64,000 nt of DNA from an uncultured Granulosicoccaceae bacterium (GCA_937958675.1 CALGND010000012.1:19319-83318), one strand, 5' to 3'. Positions 24,447 to 33,893 are shown, counted from the first letter of the stretch. Made by a program: numbers and translations. Notes: generated from the sequence alone by a model not told the origin.

Positions 24447-25691
24447 ATGAAAAACAGCGGTTATTTTAGCCAGTTTGGTGGGGCATTTATCCCGGAGATA
24501 CTGGTACCCACATTTGATGAACTCGAAACAGCGTATCTCACTGCAAGGGATGATCCCGATTTTTGGCAGGAGTACCTTGATATTATGTCGACCTACTCAT
24601 GTCGCGCAACGCCCATCACCCGCTTGGATAACCTAACAGAGCAGCTCGGTGGCGCTAATATTTATGTTAAGCGTGAAGACCTAAACCACACAGGTGCGCA
24701 CAAGGCCAATAATGTTATGGGCCAGGGGCTATTAACTAAGCGCATGGGCAAGAAGCGAGTAATTGCTGAAACGGGTGCTGGGCAACACGGTGTCGCCACT
24801 GCCACGATGGCGGCAAAATTTGGATTTGATTGCACTATTTATATGGGTGCACACGATGTTGCACGCCAGCGGCCGAATGTGTTTTGGATGGAGCAGATGG
24901 GCGCTACGGTTGTTGCGGTAACTGAGGGCAGCCAAACACTTAAAGATGCCATCAATGAAGCGTTTAGAGATTGGGTGACCAATATGGATGATACCCATTA
25001 TGTGTTGGGCACTGCCTGTGGGCCGCATCCATTTCCTGAGATGGTGAGCTGGTTTCAATCAATCATTGGTACAGAAGCCCGAACACAAATGTTGGAACGC
25101 ACCGGTAAATTACCCAAGCGTGTATACGCCTGCGTGGGTGGTGGTTCAAATGCGATGGGTATCTTTAGCGGTTTTATGGACGACAACGACGTAGAGCTTG
25201 TCGGTGTAGAGGCGGGTGGCCGCGGTAAAGGCATGGGCGAGCATGCAGCGCGCTTAGCATATGACGACGCAACGATCGGGGTTGCCCAAGGTTACAAAAC
25301 TTACTTTTTACAAAACACCGATGGCCAGATGCAAGATACGCATAGTGTTTCGGCTGGGCTGGATTATGTGGGTGTGTCGCCTATTTTAAGCCATCTACAT
25401 GAATCCAAGCGCGTACGCTTTGAAGCGGCAAACGATAAAGATGTAGTTGAGGCGATGCAGCGAACAGTGCGCAACGAAGGCTTGATACCGGCGTTAGAGT
25501 CATCACATGCGTTTGCTCAAGCCTACCTTGAAGCACCGACGCTAAGCAGTGACGATGACATCCTGATCAATATGTCGGGTCGCGCGGACAAAGATATATT
25601 CACCGTAGCTGATGCTGTGGATGATCCAAAATGGCGCGACTTTATTATCGACAAAGCTGAAGCCTATCGCCAGGAGATGAATAATGACTAG
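24447..25691 (+). CDS. trpB: Tryptophan synthase beta chain
   Basis: A 414-residue PLP enzyme that joins indole and serine. Residues of TrpB1 are intact: HTGAHKANN with the PLP Lys at about 86, AETGAGQHGVAT with the catalytic Glu about 108, CVGGGSNAMG for the phosphate, and ESSHAFA. HKANN and SGRADKD differ slightly from the usual HKINN/HKTNQ and SGRGDKD. It overlaps trpA by 8 nt. No trpF or trpC is adjacent; a UTRA regulator precedes it and DUF3565 plus a class V PLP enzyme follow, so this may be a specialised second copy. Confidence 0.9.
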   Translation: MKNSGYFSQFGGAFIPEILVPTFDELETAYLTARDDPDFWQEYLDIMSTYSCRATPITRLDNLTEQLGGANIYVKREDLNHTGAHKANNVMGQGLLTKRMGKKRVIAETGAGQHGVATATMAAKFGFDCTIYMGAHDVARQRPNVFWMEQMGATVVAVTEGSQTLKDAINEAFRDWVTNMDDTHYVLGTACGPHPFPEMVSWFQSIIGTEARTQMLERTGKLPKRVYACVGGGSNAMGIFSGFMDDNDVELVGVEAGGRGKGMGEHAARLAYDDATIGVAQGYKTYFLQNTDGQMQDTHSVSAGLDYVGVSPILSHLHESKRVRFEAANDKDVVEAMQRTVRNEGLIPALESSHAFAQAYLEAPTLSSDDDILINMSGRADKDIFTVADAVDDPKWRDFIIDKAEAYRQEMNND

Positions 25692-26466
25692 AACACCTAC
25701 TAAGCTAGAAGCGTCGATCCGCCAAGCACTAACGCAAAAAGATCTATTGTTGATGACTCACATCGTGCTGGGTTATCCATCCTTTGACGATTCATTAAGA
25801 GTGGTTGAAGATATGGTAGAGGCTGGTGTTGATTTGATGGAACTTCAAATACCGTTTTCAGAGCCCATGGCTGACGGCCCAGTTATATTAAGAGCCAATG
25901 CGTCTGCTTTAGAGCGTGGCGCTACTGTTGATCAAAGCTTTGAAATGGCTGAGCGGATTACTAAGGAGTTTGATATTCCATTTTTGTTTATGACTTATTA
26001 CAATATTTTGTTTTCGCGTGGTGTGAGTACCTTTGTGGAGCGTTGTGATCAAATCGGAATACAAGGATGTATCGTTCCGGATTTACCCCCGTCGGAAGGG
26101 CAAGAGTATCTAGACGCTATGGGCAAGGCAAAACTATCTCCGGTGCACATTTTTACCCCAAATACGCCAGAGCCACGTATGCAGGAACTCAGCGAAAAGA
26201 GTGCAGGCTTCATCTATAGCGTGGCACGCAAAGGTGTCACAGGAAAAGACACAGCATTCTCAAATGACATTGCTGATTATTTGGCGCTGTGTAGATCAAA
26301 TACTGATTTACCCTTAGCGGTTGGGTTTGGTGTTAAATCGCGAGATGATGTCGATTTCTTACGAGGTAAAGCGGATATTGCCGTGGTCGGATCTGAAACG
26401 ATTCGAGTGATGGAAACCGAGGGCGTGAACGCGGTGAAACCATTTATCCAGAGCTTGGTGGCTTAA
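25684..26466 (+). CDS. trpA: Tryptophan synthase alpha chain, divergent type
   Basis: A 260-residue TIM barrel that cleaves indoleglycerol phosphate to indole. The catalytic Glu 53 (LMELQIPFSEP) and Asp 64 (MADGP) are present, as is the VTG of the mobile loop (ARKGVTG). The typical proteobacterial sequence around the Glu is LELGxPFSDP, whereas this one reads MELQIPFSEP, a form I associate with deltaproteobacterial or archaeal-like TrpA. That suggests transfer, or selection for a different role. Translationally coupled to trpB. Confidence 0.88.
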   Translation: MTRTPTKLEASIRQALTQKDLLLMTHIVLGYPSFDDSLRVVEDMVEAGVDLMELQIPFSEPMADGPVILRANASALERGATVDQSFEMAERITKEFDIPFLFMTYYNILFSRGVSTFVERCDQIGIQGCIVPDLPPSEGQEYLDAMGKAKLSPVHIFTPNTPEPRMQELSEKSAGFIYSVARKGVTGKDTAFSNDIADYLALCRSNTDLPLAVGFGVKSRDDVDFLRGKADIAVVGSETIRVMETEGVNAVKPFIQSLVA

Positions 26467-26491
26467 ACCGACATCGCTAGGATAGCAAGAC

Positions 26492-26707
26492 ATGCAGCAG
26501 CCAATTGTTGGTTTCCATAAGGATGAACTTGATGACTGGGTTGCCCATCTTGCCTGTGGGCATACGCAACATGTGCGACATAATCCACCATGGCAAAATC
26601 GTCCTTGGGTCGAAACGGCTGAATCTAGGCGTGAGATGATAGGGTCGGCTTTGGAGTGTAAATTGTGCGATTCGGTAACTGATACCGTTCTCGAAAAAGA
26701 TCAATAG
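26492..26707 (+). CDS. DUF3565 family protein
   Basis: A 71-residue protein with MQQPIVGFHKDELDDWVAHLACGHTQHVRHNPPW and a C-terminal LECKLCD, the conserved layout of DUF3565. CGH...CKLC could bind a metal ion (inference). It sits 25 bp after trpA and 26 bp before the class V PLP enzyme, inside the GntR-headed group. Confidence 0.85.
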   Translation: MQQPIVGFHKDELDDWVAHLACGHTQHVRHNPPWQNRPWVETAESRREMIGSALECKLCDSVTDTVLEKDQ

Positions 26708-26733
26708 TAATAAACTTATTTTTAAGGATTGGC

Positions 26734-27984
26734 GTGGCTGAATTAAATTCTGAATTGTTAGAAAAGGTGCGTAACAAATTTGCACAAGTTGATACCTGCC
26801 CAGTTCAGGGCGAACGTGTGTTCTTTGAAAACGCGGGTGGTGCGTTAACACTAAAAAGCGTTGTCGAAACCTCTACACAATATGCAGCAATACCGGATAA
26901 CCAGGGCAGAGATAATCCCGGGTCGCACGAGCTGGTTCGAGTGATCGACCAAGCTATGAAAGATATGGCCGAATTTACTAACGCACCCGGTGGACAGTTT
27001 TTTGTAGGCGAGAGTGGCACTGAGTTATTATTTCGACTGATTTCCAATGCTTGCCTTGGTACAAAGGCTAATGGTGTTGTGCTAGGTAGCACCCTTGAGC
27101 ACCCGGCCACTCGTAGTGCTTGTGCGCGTTGGTCAAAGATTGCTAATCAAAGCCATGTTTTAATTGAGCACGATGATGCGAGTGGTACGGTATCGCCGAG
27201 TGCGTACGCAAAAGCCGTTACCAACGATACTGTTGTCGCAACGATATTGCATACATCCCCCGTCACCGGAATGGGCGTTGAGCTTGCGCAAATTGCGGCA
27301 GAGATTCGTAAGGTTGCACCGGATTGTTTTATAATTGTTGACGGTATTCAACATGCAGCACATGGTTCGATTGACCTTACTAGCTATGACGTAGACGGCT
27401 ACGTGATATCGCCTTATAAAATGTTCTCACGGCATGGGTATGGTGTCGCATGGATATCAGATCGGCTAAGCGCTTTGCCTCACGATAGTTTGCTTGATGG
27501 CCCAGAATTTAAATGGGAGTTAGGCACACGTGATACAGGTAGCTATGCAACGCTATCTGATGTGGTGAACTATATCGACTGGCTAGGCAGCGAGTTGGAT
27601 CCAGATGGTGATCGACGAGCACGGTTTAAGGCGGCGGGCACTGCAATTGCTGCGCAAGAAAAATCACTGACTGATGCCATGATCAATGGTACGGGTAATT
27701 TAATCGGCTTAAGCAAAATAAAGGGCATGAATATCGTTGGTGGGATTGACAACCCGGCACGCGAAGGTTTAGTTGGCTTTTGGATCGATGGCGTTGATTC
27801 CACCGATATTGTTAAGCACCTTAACAACAATGGCATTCGTACACATTTACGCAAAGCCGATTATTACTCGAGCAATATACTCACCCCATTGGGGCAGACC
27901 AGCTGTGTACGGGTATCGACTTGCCACTACAACACCACAGAAGAGGTTGCGAAATTTTTGCACGTGATGCAGAAATTTGCTTGA
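26734..27984 (+). CDS. Class V aminotransferase-fold PLP enzyme (cysteine-desulfurase-like)
   Basis: A 416-residue enzyme with a GTG start behind AAGGA. The fold type I class V layout is clear: FFENAGGALT near residue 31, STLEHPATRSA, IIVDGIQHAAHG (Asp about 203, Gln about 206) and VISPYKMFSRHG with the PLP Lys about 229. The C-terminal half includes LRKADYYSSN and CVRVSTCHYNT. It resembles the group annotated as cysteine desulfurase-like but lacks the obvious mobile-loop Cys, so a lyase or aminotransferase role on another amino acid is possible. It ends the GntR-headed operon. Confidence 0.82.
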   Translation: MAELNSELLEKVRNKFAQVDTCPVQGERVFFENAGGALTLKSVVETSTQYAAIPDNQGRDNPGSHELVRVIDQAMKDMAEFTNAPGGQFFVGESGTELLFRLISNACLGTKANGVVLGSTLEHPATRSACARWSKIANQSHVLIEHDDASGTVSPSAYAKAVTNDTVVATILHTSPVTGMGVELAQIAAEIRKVAPDCFIIVDGIQHAAHGSIDLTSYDVDGYVISPYKMFSRHGYGVAWISDRLSALPHDSLLDGPEFKWELGTRDTGSYATLSDVVNYIDWLGSELDPDGDRRARFKAAGTAIAAQEKSLTDAMINGTGNLIGLSKIKGMNIVGGIDNPAREGLVGFWIDGVDSTDIVKHLNNNGIRTHLRKADYYSSNILTPLGQTSCVRVSTCHYNTTEEVAKFLHVMQKFA

Positions 27985-28002
27985 TGCTGTTTAAAATTCG
28001 CG

Positions 28003-29205
28003 TTAAGGCTCTGAATTTAGTAATTCATCCAATATTTCATCAGTATGTTGGCCGCAAGCAGGCGGCGGCCTGCGGTAAGAGACGGGGGTTTTACTAAACT
28101 TCACTGGGTTTCCAATGAGCTCAACCTTGCCCGATTGCGCGTGGTCGTCATCCATTGAAATTTGCATATCTCGAGCCGCAACCTGGTCGGAGGCCAGCAC
28201 TTCTGGCAGCGTGTTTATCGGGCCGCCAGGCACACCTTGTTGTTCGAGTATTTCCTCTAATTTAACTTTACTGTGTTTTTTGGTTTCGCTTGTGAGTATC
28301 GGTACTAAGGTTTCGCGATTAGCCACACGTAGGGCGTTGGTTATGTAGTCAGGGTGTTGCGCTAAGTCATCTCTGCCTAGGCCGACGCACAGTCTTTGAT
28401 ATTGAGTGTCGTTACCTGCTGCAACCACCACGTGTCCGTCGGCCGCTTCAAACACTTGATACGGCACTATGTTGGGATGCTCGTTGCCTAGGCGCTGTGT
28501 TGCTTTGCCAGAGCATAAGTAGTTAGTGCCAGCATTAATGAGCCACGCCACTTGTGTATCAACTAAGCCGATATCAATGTGTTGCCCTAAGCCAGTTTGG
28601 TCACGGCTACGTAGGGCTGCGAGGATTGCCGTACCGGCGTATAAGCCGCAGACTACATCGGCAATAGCCACACCCACCTTCATGGGCTCGCCGTTTTTAT
28701 CGCCCGTTAGACTCATGATGCCGCCATAGGCTTGAGCTAAAAGATCGTAACCCGGCTTGTGAGAATTGGGGCCGGTTTGTCCAAAACCGGTAATGGAGCA
28801 ATACACAAGATTCGGGTACTTTATGAGCATGGCTTCATGATCAAGACCATACTTTTTTAAGCCACCGGTTTTAAAGTTCTCGATAACAACGTCGCATTTA
28901 CCTGCAAGCTCCAAAATCGTTTTAGCACCTTCCTCAGTAGTTAAGTCGATTGCAAATGAACGCTTATTACGATTAGCCGAAAGATAGTAAGCACTCTCTG
29001 CAGTCGGTTCGCCGTCTTTACCTGTTACATATGGAGGGCCCCAAGATCGCGTATCGTCACCTAAACCAGGTTTTTCAACCTTGATGATGTCAGCGCCGTA
29101 ATCACCAAGTAGTTGCGTGCAAGTAGGCCCTGCCAGTATTCGAGTTAAATCGAGAACACGAATCCCTTTTAATGGCCCTGTCGACTGAGTAGAGGTATTG
29201 CTCAT
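28003..29205 (-). CDS. CaiB/BaiF family (class III) CoA-transferase
   Basis: A 400-residue enzyme. KGIRVLDLTRILAGPTCTQLLGDYGADIIKVEKPGLGD at the N-terminus and YCSITGFGQTGPNSHKPGYDLLAQAYGG, with the catalytic Asp in GYDLL (about residue 170), define the family. It transfers CoA between carboxylic acids. The gene is convergent with the class V PLP gene. Together with the acyl-CoA dehydrogenase at 22191-23351 it suggests that an organic acid is activated and oxidised in this region. Confidence 0.9.
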   Translation of the reverse strand: MSNTSTQSTGPLKGIRVLDLTRILAGPTCTQLLGDYGADIIKVEKPGLGDDTRSWGPPYVTGKDGEPTAESAYYLSANRNKRSFAIDLTTEEGAKTILELAGKCDVVIENFKTGGLKKYGLDHEAMLIKYPNLVYCSITGFGQTGPNSHKPGYDLLAQAYGGIMSLTGDKNGEPMKVGVAIADVVCGLYAGTAILAALRSRDQTGLGQHIDIGLVDTQVAWLINAGTNYLCSGKATQRLGNEHPNIVPYQVFEAADGHVVVAAGNDTQYQRLCVGLGRDDLAQHPDYITNALRVANRETLVPILTSETKKHSKVKLEEILEQQGVPGGPINTLPEVLASDQVAARDMQISMDDDHAQSGKVELIGNPVKFSKTPVSYRRPPPACGQHTDEILDELLNSEP

Positions 29206-29365
29206 CTGCTTGTTATTGTTTGGCTTTGGCTCAACGACATGGTGCCAAATAATGCATGGTGCGTCAGTTTTTTCTAGAAATAAGCGGGTCTATAGGCATT
29301 GCGGTAGGGAACGTTTGTTCGCATCTGTGTATTATTGGAGGTAACATTTTTCGTAACCTCACACG

Positions 29366-29989
29366 ATGATTACCCCTACAGACCTTATCGCCTATATCGT
29401 AGCGCTTGGTGTAGCCGCAGCCATTCCTGGCCCAGGCATGACAGCCCTTGTCGCACGAAGTGTGGGCTCAGGTGCTCGCGCCGGTTTTGCAATGCTCACA
29501 GGTTTAATTGTTGGCGATCTGCTTTATCTTTCTTTTGCTGTATTTGGGTTGGCAATTATAGCCAATAGCTTCGCAGCTCTTTTTACTTTTATACGATGGG
29601 CGTCCATCGCCTATTTGTTGTATTTAGCTTGGCAGTTTTGGACAGCGGAGCATCACGAGATGTCTGTTACGGCTCATTCGCGACATCAGTTAGGCGTTGC
29701 GGCTGCCTCCGGCCTGGCAATCACAATTGGCAACCCTAAAACGATCGCTTTTTACCTTGCGTTGTTGCCTTTGGTTCTTGATCTAAATAGCATTTCGTTC
29801 TCGAGCTGGGCAGGTGCGTTGGTGCCTCTGACAATATTGGTGCTATTAGTGGTCGGTAGCGTATTTATTCTTGGGGCAATTGCTGTTAGGCGAATACTTT
29901 CAAGCTCGCGAGCGCAAAAACGTTTGCATCGTGGTGCGGCCGTCGCCATGGCGGGAGCCGCTGGGACGATGATCATCCGGGAGATATAA
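29366..29989 (+). CDS. LysE family amino acid exporter
   Basis: A 207-residue inner-membrane protein with about six hydrophobic segments. IVALGVAAAIPGPGMTALVARSVGSGARAGF (about 9-40) is the LysE/RhtB N-terminal signature, and ASGLAITIGNPKTIAFYLALLP matches the conserved central motif. It exports amino acids or related metabolites. It lies between the CoA-transferase (divergent) and the SDR gene, 80 bp upstream of the latter. Confidence 0.88.
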   Translation: MITPTDLIAYIVALGVAAAIPGPGMTALVARSVGSGARAGFAMLTGLIVGDLLYLSFAVFGLAIIANSFAALFTFIRWASIAYLLYLAWQFWTAEHHEMSVTAHSRHQLGVAAASGLAITIGNPKTIAFYLALLPLVLDLNSISFSSWAGALVPLTILVLLVVGSVFILGAIAVRRILSSSRAQKRLHRGAAVAMAGAAGTMIIREI

Positions 29990-30069
29990 GGAGCCACGCA
30001 GCTGATCGGTGATTTCAATATAGAATACTATATTGTTTAAATTTCTTAAATAAACACAGGTAATGGTCA

Positions 30070-30774
30070 ATGGATATTCAGGGTAAAAAGGCGTTGGTTT
30101 TTGGTGGCACTTCCGGTATTGGTCTAGCCACTGTAGAGCAACTAGTTGAACTTGGCGCAACCGTGGTGGCGATGGGGCGTGATGCGGCCAAGGCAGAGGC
30201 GTTGCCTGCTGGCGTAAGCTTTCAACAATGCGATGTTCGTGATCAAGACGCCTTGCAAAAACTCTATAGCGAACACGGCCCATTCGATATTTTGATTAGC
30301 GCAGCTACAGGTGGTGATCGCGCCATTGGCCCATTTTGTGAGATGGATATGGATGGCTATCAAGGCTCATTCGCTAAACTTTGGGGTTACGCTAATGTTG
30401 TGCGATATGGTGAAGCTCATTTAGCTGCTGATGGTGCAATTGTGTTGGTCAGCGGGTCGCCAGCTCGAAAATGCGGTAAAGGCCAGGTAGCCTTGTCATC
30501 AGTAGGCGGAGCAGTGGAAGCCTTGGCGCGAGCTGTTGCAAAAGAGATCTCGCCTAAGAGAATTAACGTTATGTCACCAGGGCTTATTGATACCCCTATG
30601 GTGGCGCTCAAGGGTGATGATCGAACGGCACATTACGAGCGTTTGACTGGCAATAACCTGATTCCCCGCCCGGGAACCGCAGCAGAATGCGCCAAAGGGA
30701 TTATCTTCTTGGTGCAAAACGACTTTGTCACTGGCACCACTCTGGACGTAGATGGAGGCATATTGTTGTCATAA
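30070..30774 (+). CDS. Short-chain dehydrogenase-like protein lacking the YxxxK motif
   Basis: A 234-residue Rossmann protein. The cofactor motif FGGTSGIG (residues 11-18) and the C-terminal TGTTLDVDGG are normal. At the catalytic region it reads VLVSGSPARKCGKGQVALSSVGGAVEAL, where the Tyr and Lys of YxxxK would be expected; neither is present. Substrate-binding SDRs with this loss exist, some as non-catalytic or altered-chemistry members. The enzyme may still bind nucleotide. It follows the LysE exporter. Confidence 0.82.
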   Translation: MDIQGKKALVFGGTSGIGLATVEQLVELGATVVAMGRDAAKAEALPAGVSFQQCDVRDQDALQKLYSEHGPFDILISAATGGDRAIGPFCEMDMDGYQGSFAKLWGYANVVRYGEAHLAADGAIVLVSGSPARKCGKGQVALSSVGGAVEALARAVAKEISPKRINVMSPGLIDTPMVALKGDDRTAHYERLTGNNLIPRPGTAAECAKGIIFLVQNDFVTGTTLDVDGGILLS

Positions 30775-30843
30775 GCAGCATTTCCACACGATTTAAATAC
30801 CTGAGGCGAGATACTCTTCGCATTCAAAGGCACAGTTAGGCAG

Positions 30844-30872
30844 GCTTAGGGCGTATAATTGATGCCCTAAGC
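30844..30872. promoter_or_regulatory. Perfect 9-bp inverted repeat with TATAAT in its loop
   Basis: GCTTAGGGC (30844-30852) and GCCCTAAGC (30864-30872) flank an 11-bp loop that contains a perfect -10 hexamer TATAAT (30854-30859). No good -35 is present at the right distance, which would fit an activated or extended promoter. If used, the transcript has a leader of about 200 nt before rhlE. Confidence 0.4.
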
Positions 30873-30939
30873 GCTTCCTTGATGTTGCGTCCTGCCTCGC
30901 AGGCCTCTACTGGCTTTGTCCCAATCACCAGGCTCTTAG

Positions 30940-30960
30940 GATAATTACAGAATAATTATC
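30940..30960. repeat. AT-rich 7-bp inverted repeat in the rhlE leader
   Basis: GATAATT (30940-30946), 7-nt spacer, AATTATC (30954-30960), perfect arms. It lies in the 290-bp region before rhlE and could fold as a weak hairpin in a 5' leader or serve as a protein site. Significance is uncertain. Confidence 0.35.
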
Positions 30961-31079
30961 GAGCTAACTAGCGCCCGCTACCACTGTAGATGCGCTGATT
31001 TCATTTTTACACACATATTTATTGATCAGACATCTTGAGTGCTCTCTAGCATCATCGAGATGCATTGGAGTTTCACGAA

Positions 31080-32480
31080 TTGTCTCAATCACCATTAGGG
31101 TTTGAATCCCTGGGTTTATCCGCGCCTTTGCTACAAGCAATCCAGGAGTCCGGCTATACCCAACCCACACCCATCCAACAAAAATCGATACCCGTTGTGT
31201 TGGAAAGGCGCGATATCCTCGCGGCCGCGCAAACGGGTACGGGCAAAACCGCTGGTTTTACGCTGCCTATTTTGCACCACCTAGCCGAAACCCGCACTGT
31301 AAAACCAAAACCTGGAAAGCCACGGTGTTTAGTGTTGTCACCCACGCGCGAATTAGCAGCTCAAATCGGAGCATCTGTGCAGGTGTACGGTAAGTACGTG
31401 CCTGTTCATTCACTGGTTGTGTTTGGTGGGGTTAATATTGAACGCCAGATACGTTCATTGAAAAAGTCTGTTGATATCGTTATCGCGACTCCAGGTCGTT
31501 TGATCGACCTAGTCAATCGACGGCATATTGATTTATCACAGGTAGAAATACTCGTGTTAGATGAAGCGGATCGCATGCTCGACATGGGTTTCATCCATGA
31601 TGTTAAAAAAATCTCTGCAATGATGTCTGGCAAAAAGCAGACGTTAATGTTTTCTGCGACTTTTTCAACGCAAATACGGTCGTTGGCAAAAACACTATTA
31701 AAGAATCCAGCTGAAGTCTCTGTGGCTAAAACAAACGTCACCACCGAACTAGTCAAGCAAAGCGCTCATCTCGTTAATAAAGGCGGTAAGCGTGCTTTGT
31801 TGTCTCATTTGATCCAAACAAATAAATGGGAACAGGTTTTAGTATTTACGCGCACCAAGCATGGTGCTAATCGACTGGTTGAGCAGCTGAACGACGATGG
31901 TATTCGCTCAGAGGCGTTTCATGGCAACAAGAGTCAAACTGCTCGAACAAAGGCTTTGAATAATTTTAAAAGCGGTAAGGTTCGCGTATTGTGCGCAACT
32001 GATATTGCAGCTCGTGGCATTGATATCCACTTGCTTCCGCAAGTAGTAAATTTTGATTTGCCACTGGTCGCTGAAGATTACGTTCACCGTATTGGCAGAA
32101 CAGGCCGAGCGGGAAGTAATGGCCAAGCCGTGTCTCTGGTGGGTGTGGATGAAATTAAGCTACTATCTTCTATTGAAAAACTGATCAAACAGCCTATTGA
32201 GATCGTCGAGGTGGACGGGCACACTGGCCATACAGATAAACCGTCGCCAGCTGAACCACGCAAACAGCGGCCAAAAAGATCAAATGGCAAAAAACGTGCT
32301 GCTAGTGGCCGGGCGGCTAGTGGTAACAGTAACAGTAACAATAAGAAGAAGGCATCAGGTTCGCGAAAGCCCTCCGGAAGTAACCCACGTAGTGGGCACG
32401 CCAAGGGAAATAGTGATGGAATGAGTGCTCCGCGTAGAAAGCCTAACGGTAATCGAAAGACTAGGTCATCGGCAGCTTAG
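31080..32480 (+). CDS. rhlE: DEAD-box ATP-dependent RNA helicase RhlE
   Basis: About 466 residues from the TTG at 31080, which has a GGAG 9 nt upstream; a TTG at 31065 is the alternative. All helicase motifs are present: FESLGLS and GYTQPTPIQ (Q motif), AQTGTGKT (I), PTRELAAQ (Ia), DEAD (II), SATF (III), and [10 protein letters not shown] (VI). The C-terminal ~85 residues are a basic Lys/Arg/Ser/Gly/Asn-rich RNA-binding tail. It remodels RNA, for example in ribosome assembly and cold growth. A long leader with two inverted repeats precedes it. Confidence 0.93.
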   Translation: MSQSPLGFESLGLSAPLLQAIQESGYTQPTPIQQKSIPVVLERRDILAAAQTGTGKTAGFTLPILHHLAETRTVKPKPGKPRCLVLSPTRELAAQIGASVQVYGKYVPVHSLVVFGGVNIERQIRSLKKSVDIVIATPGRLIDLVNRRHIDLSQVEILVLDEADRMLDMGFIHDVKKISAMMSGKKQTLMFSATFSTQIRSLAKTLLKNPAEVSVAKTNVTTELVKQSAHLVNKGGKRALLSHLIQTNKWEQVLVFTRTKHGANRLVEQLNDDGIRSEAFHGNKSQTARTKALNNFKSGKVRVLCATDIAARGIDIHLLPQVVNFDLPLVAEDYVHRIGRTGRAGSNGQAVSLVGVDEIKLLSSIEKLIKQPIEIVEVDGHTGHTDKPSPAEPRKQRPKRSNGKKRAASGRAASGNSNSNNKKKASGSRKPSGSNPRSGHAKGNSDGMSAPRRKPNGNRKTRSSAA

Positions 32481-32520
32481 TTTAACTGAGTTCTCAGCGC
32501 CTGGACCCCGGCGACTGGAG

Positions 32521-32537
32521 CCCGGATTAAGTCCGGG
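32521..32537. repeat. REP-like hairpin between rhlE and the LacI gene
   Basis: CCCGGA-TTAAG-TCCGGG followed by ATGACC, in a CTGGA...GGATGAC context resembling the hairpins at 2423 and 14432. It lies between two convergent 3' ends and could stop or protect both transcripts. Confidence 0.5.
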
Positions 32538-32566
32538 ATGACCAAACACCGGCAACCTCAGGTGTC

Positions 32567-33586
32567 TTATCGATTAGGAGGGCCAAGCGAACCTCGAATA
32601 ATTACTTCAGTCTCAAATTGAATGCTTCGGGGTTGTTTTTTGGTTTTGACGTATTCCAGTAGTAGGCTAGCAGCTGATTTGCCCATTTGTTTTTGTGGTA
32701 CTCGAACAGTGGTTAGCTGTGGCTCTACCACCGTTGCTAGGTTGATATCATCGAACCCAGTGATGGATAGATCGGCTGGCACTTTTAATCCAACTTCTTT
32801 AGCTCGATTAATTGCTCCGGCAGCGATTACATCGTTACCGCAAATGATGGCAGTGGGTTTAGTTGTTCCGTTCAGAAGTTTGTCTAATGCCTGTGCGCCA
32901 TCTTCAAGCGAGTAGTTCGATTCTATTACTGCTATCAACTGAGCGTCTTTACCAAAGTCGTTTATGGCTTGAGTAACGCCGGCGATGCGATTTGCGGCGC
33001 GATCATTGTCATGTGATTGGCCTGCAATCATTGCAATCTTGCGATGCCCGGTGTTCAGTACTGTGTTTGTTATTTGAGCAGCTGACTTTTTATTATCAAA
33101 ACCTGCATAGAGTTTGTCTGACTTCGCTTGATAACACCACGAAATGACATAAGGAATTTTTCGCATCTCCAAAAATTCTAGTGTGGCGGCTGGCCGCTCG
33201 GTACCAATCAATAGTAAGCCGTCTGCGCCATGGGATAGCAATGTTTGAATTTGTTCGAATTCGTCTTTGGCGTTGTATCCGGAGCTTGCCACCAACAACA
33301 GCATGCCTGAGCTTGCCAGCTCTTGTTGGAATGCTTGTATTCCACTAGCGAACATAGCGTTAGCCATAGTAGGAATGATCGCACCTACTGTATTACTTTT
33401 GTTGGAGGCTAGTATTTTCGCCCCAAAATTTGGGGTGTAGGCTAGCTGGACAATTGCCGATTGAATTTTCTCTCGGGTGGCGTTGGCAACCTTGTCAGGT
33501 TCGTTAATAGAACGCGAGATGGTGGCGGTCGATACTTTAGCAAGCTTGGCGACATCTTCGAGGGTAGGTTTTTCGGTTTTACTCAT
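32567..33586 (-). CDS. LacI family transcriptional regulator
   Basis: A 339-residue repressor. The LacI helix-turn-helix is PTLEDVAKLAKVSTATISRSINEPDKVANATREKI (residues about 7-41), followed by a hinge and a periplasmic-binding-type core (VGAIIPTMANAMFASGIQAFQ, GADGLLLIG, DDINLATVVEPQLTTVRVP). It is divergent from the hpsN gene. A LacI-type palindrome, TGTAAGCGCTTGCA, lies 89 bp upstream of its start. It most likely represses the sulfonate cluster until a substrate or intermediate binds. Confidence 0.92.
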   Translation of the reverse strand: MSKTEKPTLEDVAKLAKVSTATISRSINEPDKVANATREKIQSAIVQLAYTPNFGAKILASNKSNTVGAIIPTMANAMFASGIQAFQQELASSGMLLLVASSGYNAKDEFEQIQTLLSHGADGLLLIGTERPAATLEFLEMRKIPYVISWCYQAKSDKLYAGFDNKKSAAQITNTVLNTGHRKIAMIAGQSHDNDRAANRIAGVTQAINDFGKDAQLIAVIESNYSLEDGAQALDKLLNGTTKPTAIICGNDVIAAGAINRAKEVGLKVPADLSITGFDDINLATVVEPQLTTVRVPQKQMGKSAASLLLEYVKTKKQPRSIQFETEVIIRGSLGPPNR

Positions 33587-33893
33587 GGTTTCACAGCATA
33601 CCTATTCGGTGGCCAGTACTAGGTGCGTAGCAGCTAATCCGAGAGGTTTTTCTCCGTTTATGAGAGTGTACCGATGTAAGCGCTTGCATTCGACTAATTT
33701 ACCGCATAGAATGTATCAAGTTACGAGTATTGGTGTATCCACTTGCTGTAATGGCCGTTGATATTGTGCATTAAGATAAACATGCCGAAGTGTCGACTTT
33801 ACTGATGGTTCGACGCAGGTATCTTGCGGTCGTCTGTCATACTGCCCGTCATTATTCGTACCATAATTTTACTGTTAATAAATAGGCTTCTCT
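33587..33893. other. Divergent control region of the sulfonate cluster
   Basis: A 307-bp gap between the LacI gene and hpsN. It contains the LacI-type operator at 33675-33688. I see no second full operator nearer to hpsN and no clear -35/-10 pair, although the AT-rich stretch at about 33850-33890 is a likely promoter zone. No coding frame is supported. Confidence 0.5.
33675..33688. promoter_or_regulatory. LacI-family operator
   Basis: TGTAAGCGCTTGCA, a near-perfect 14-bp palindrome with the central AAGCGCTT and CG step typical of LacI/GntR-type (LacI family) operators. It lies between the LacI gene and hpsN, closer to the regulator. Binding is inferred from position and form. Confidence 0.65.
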
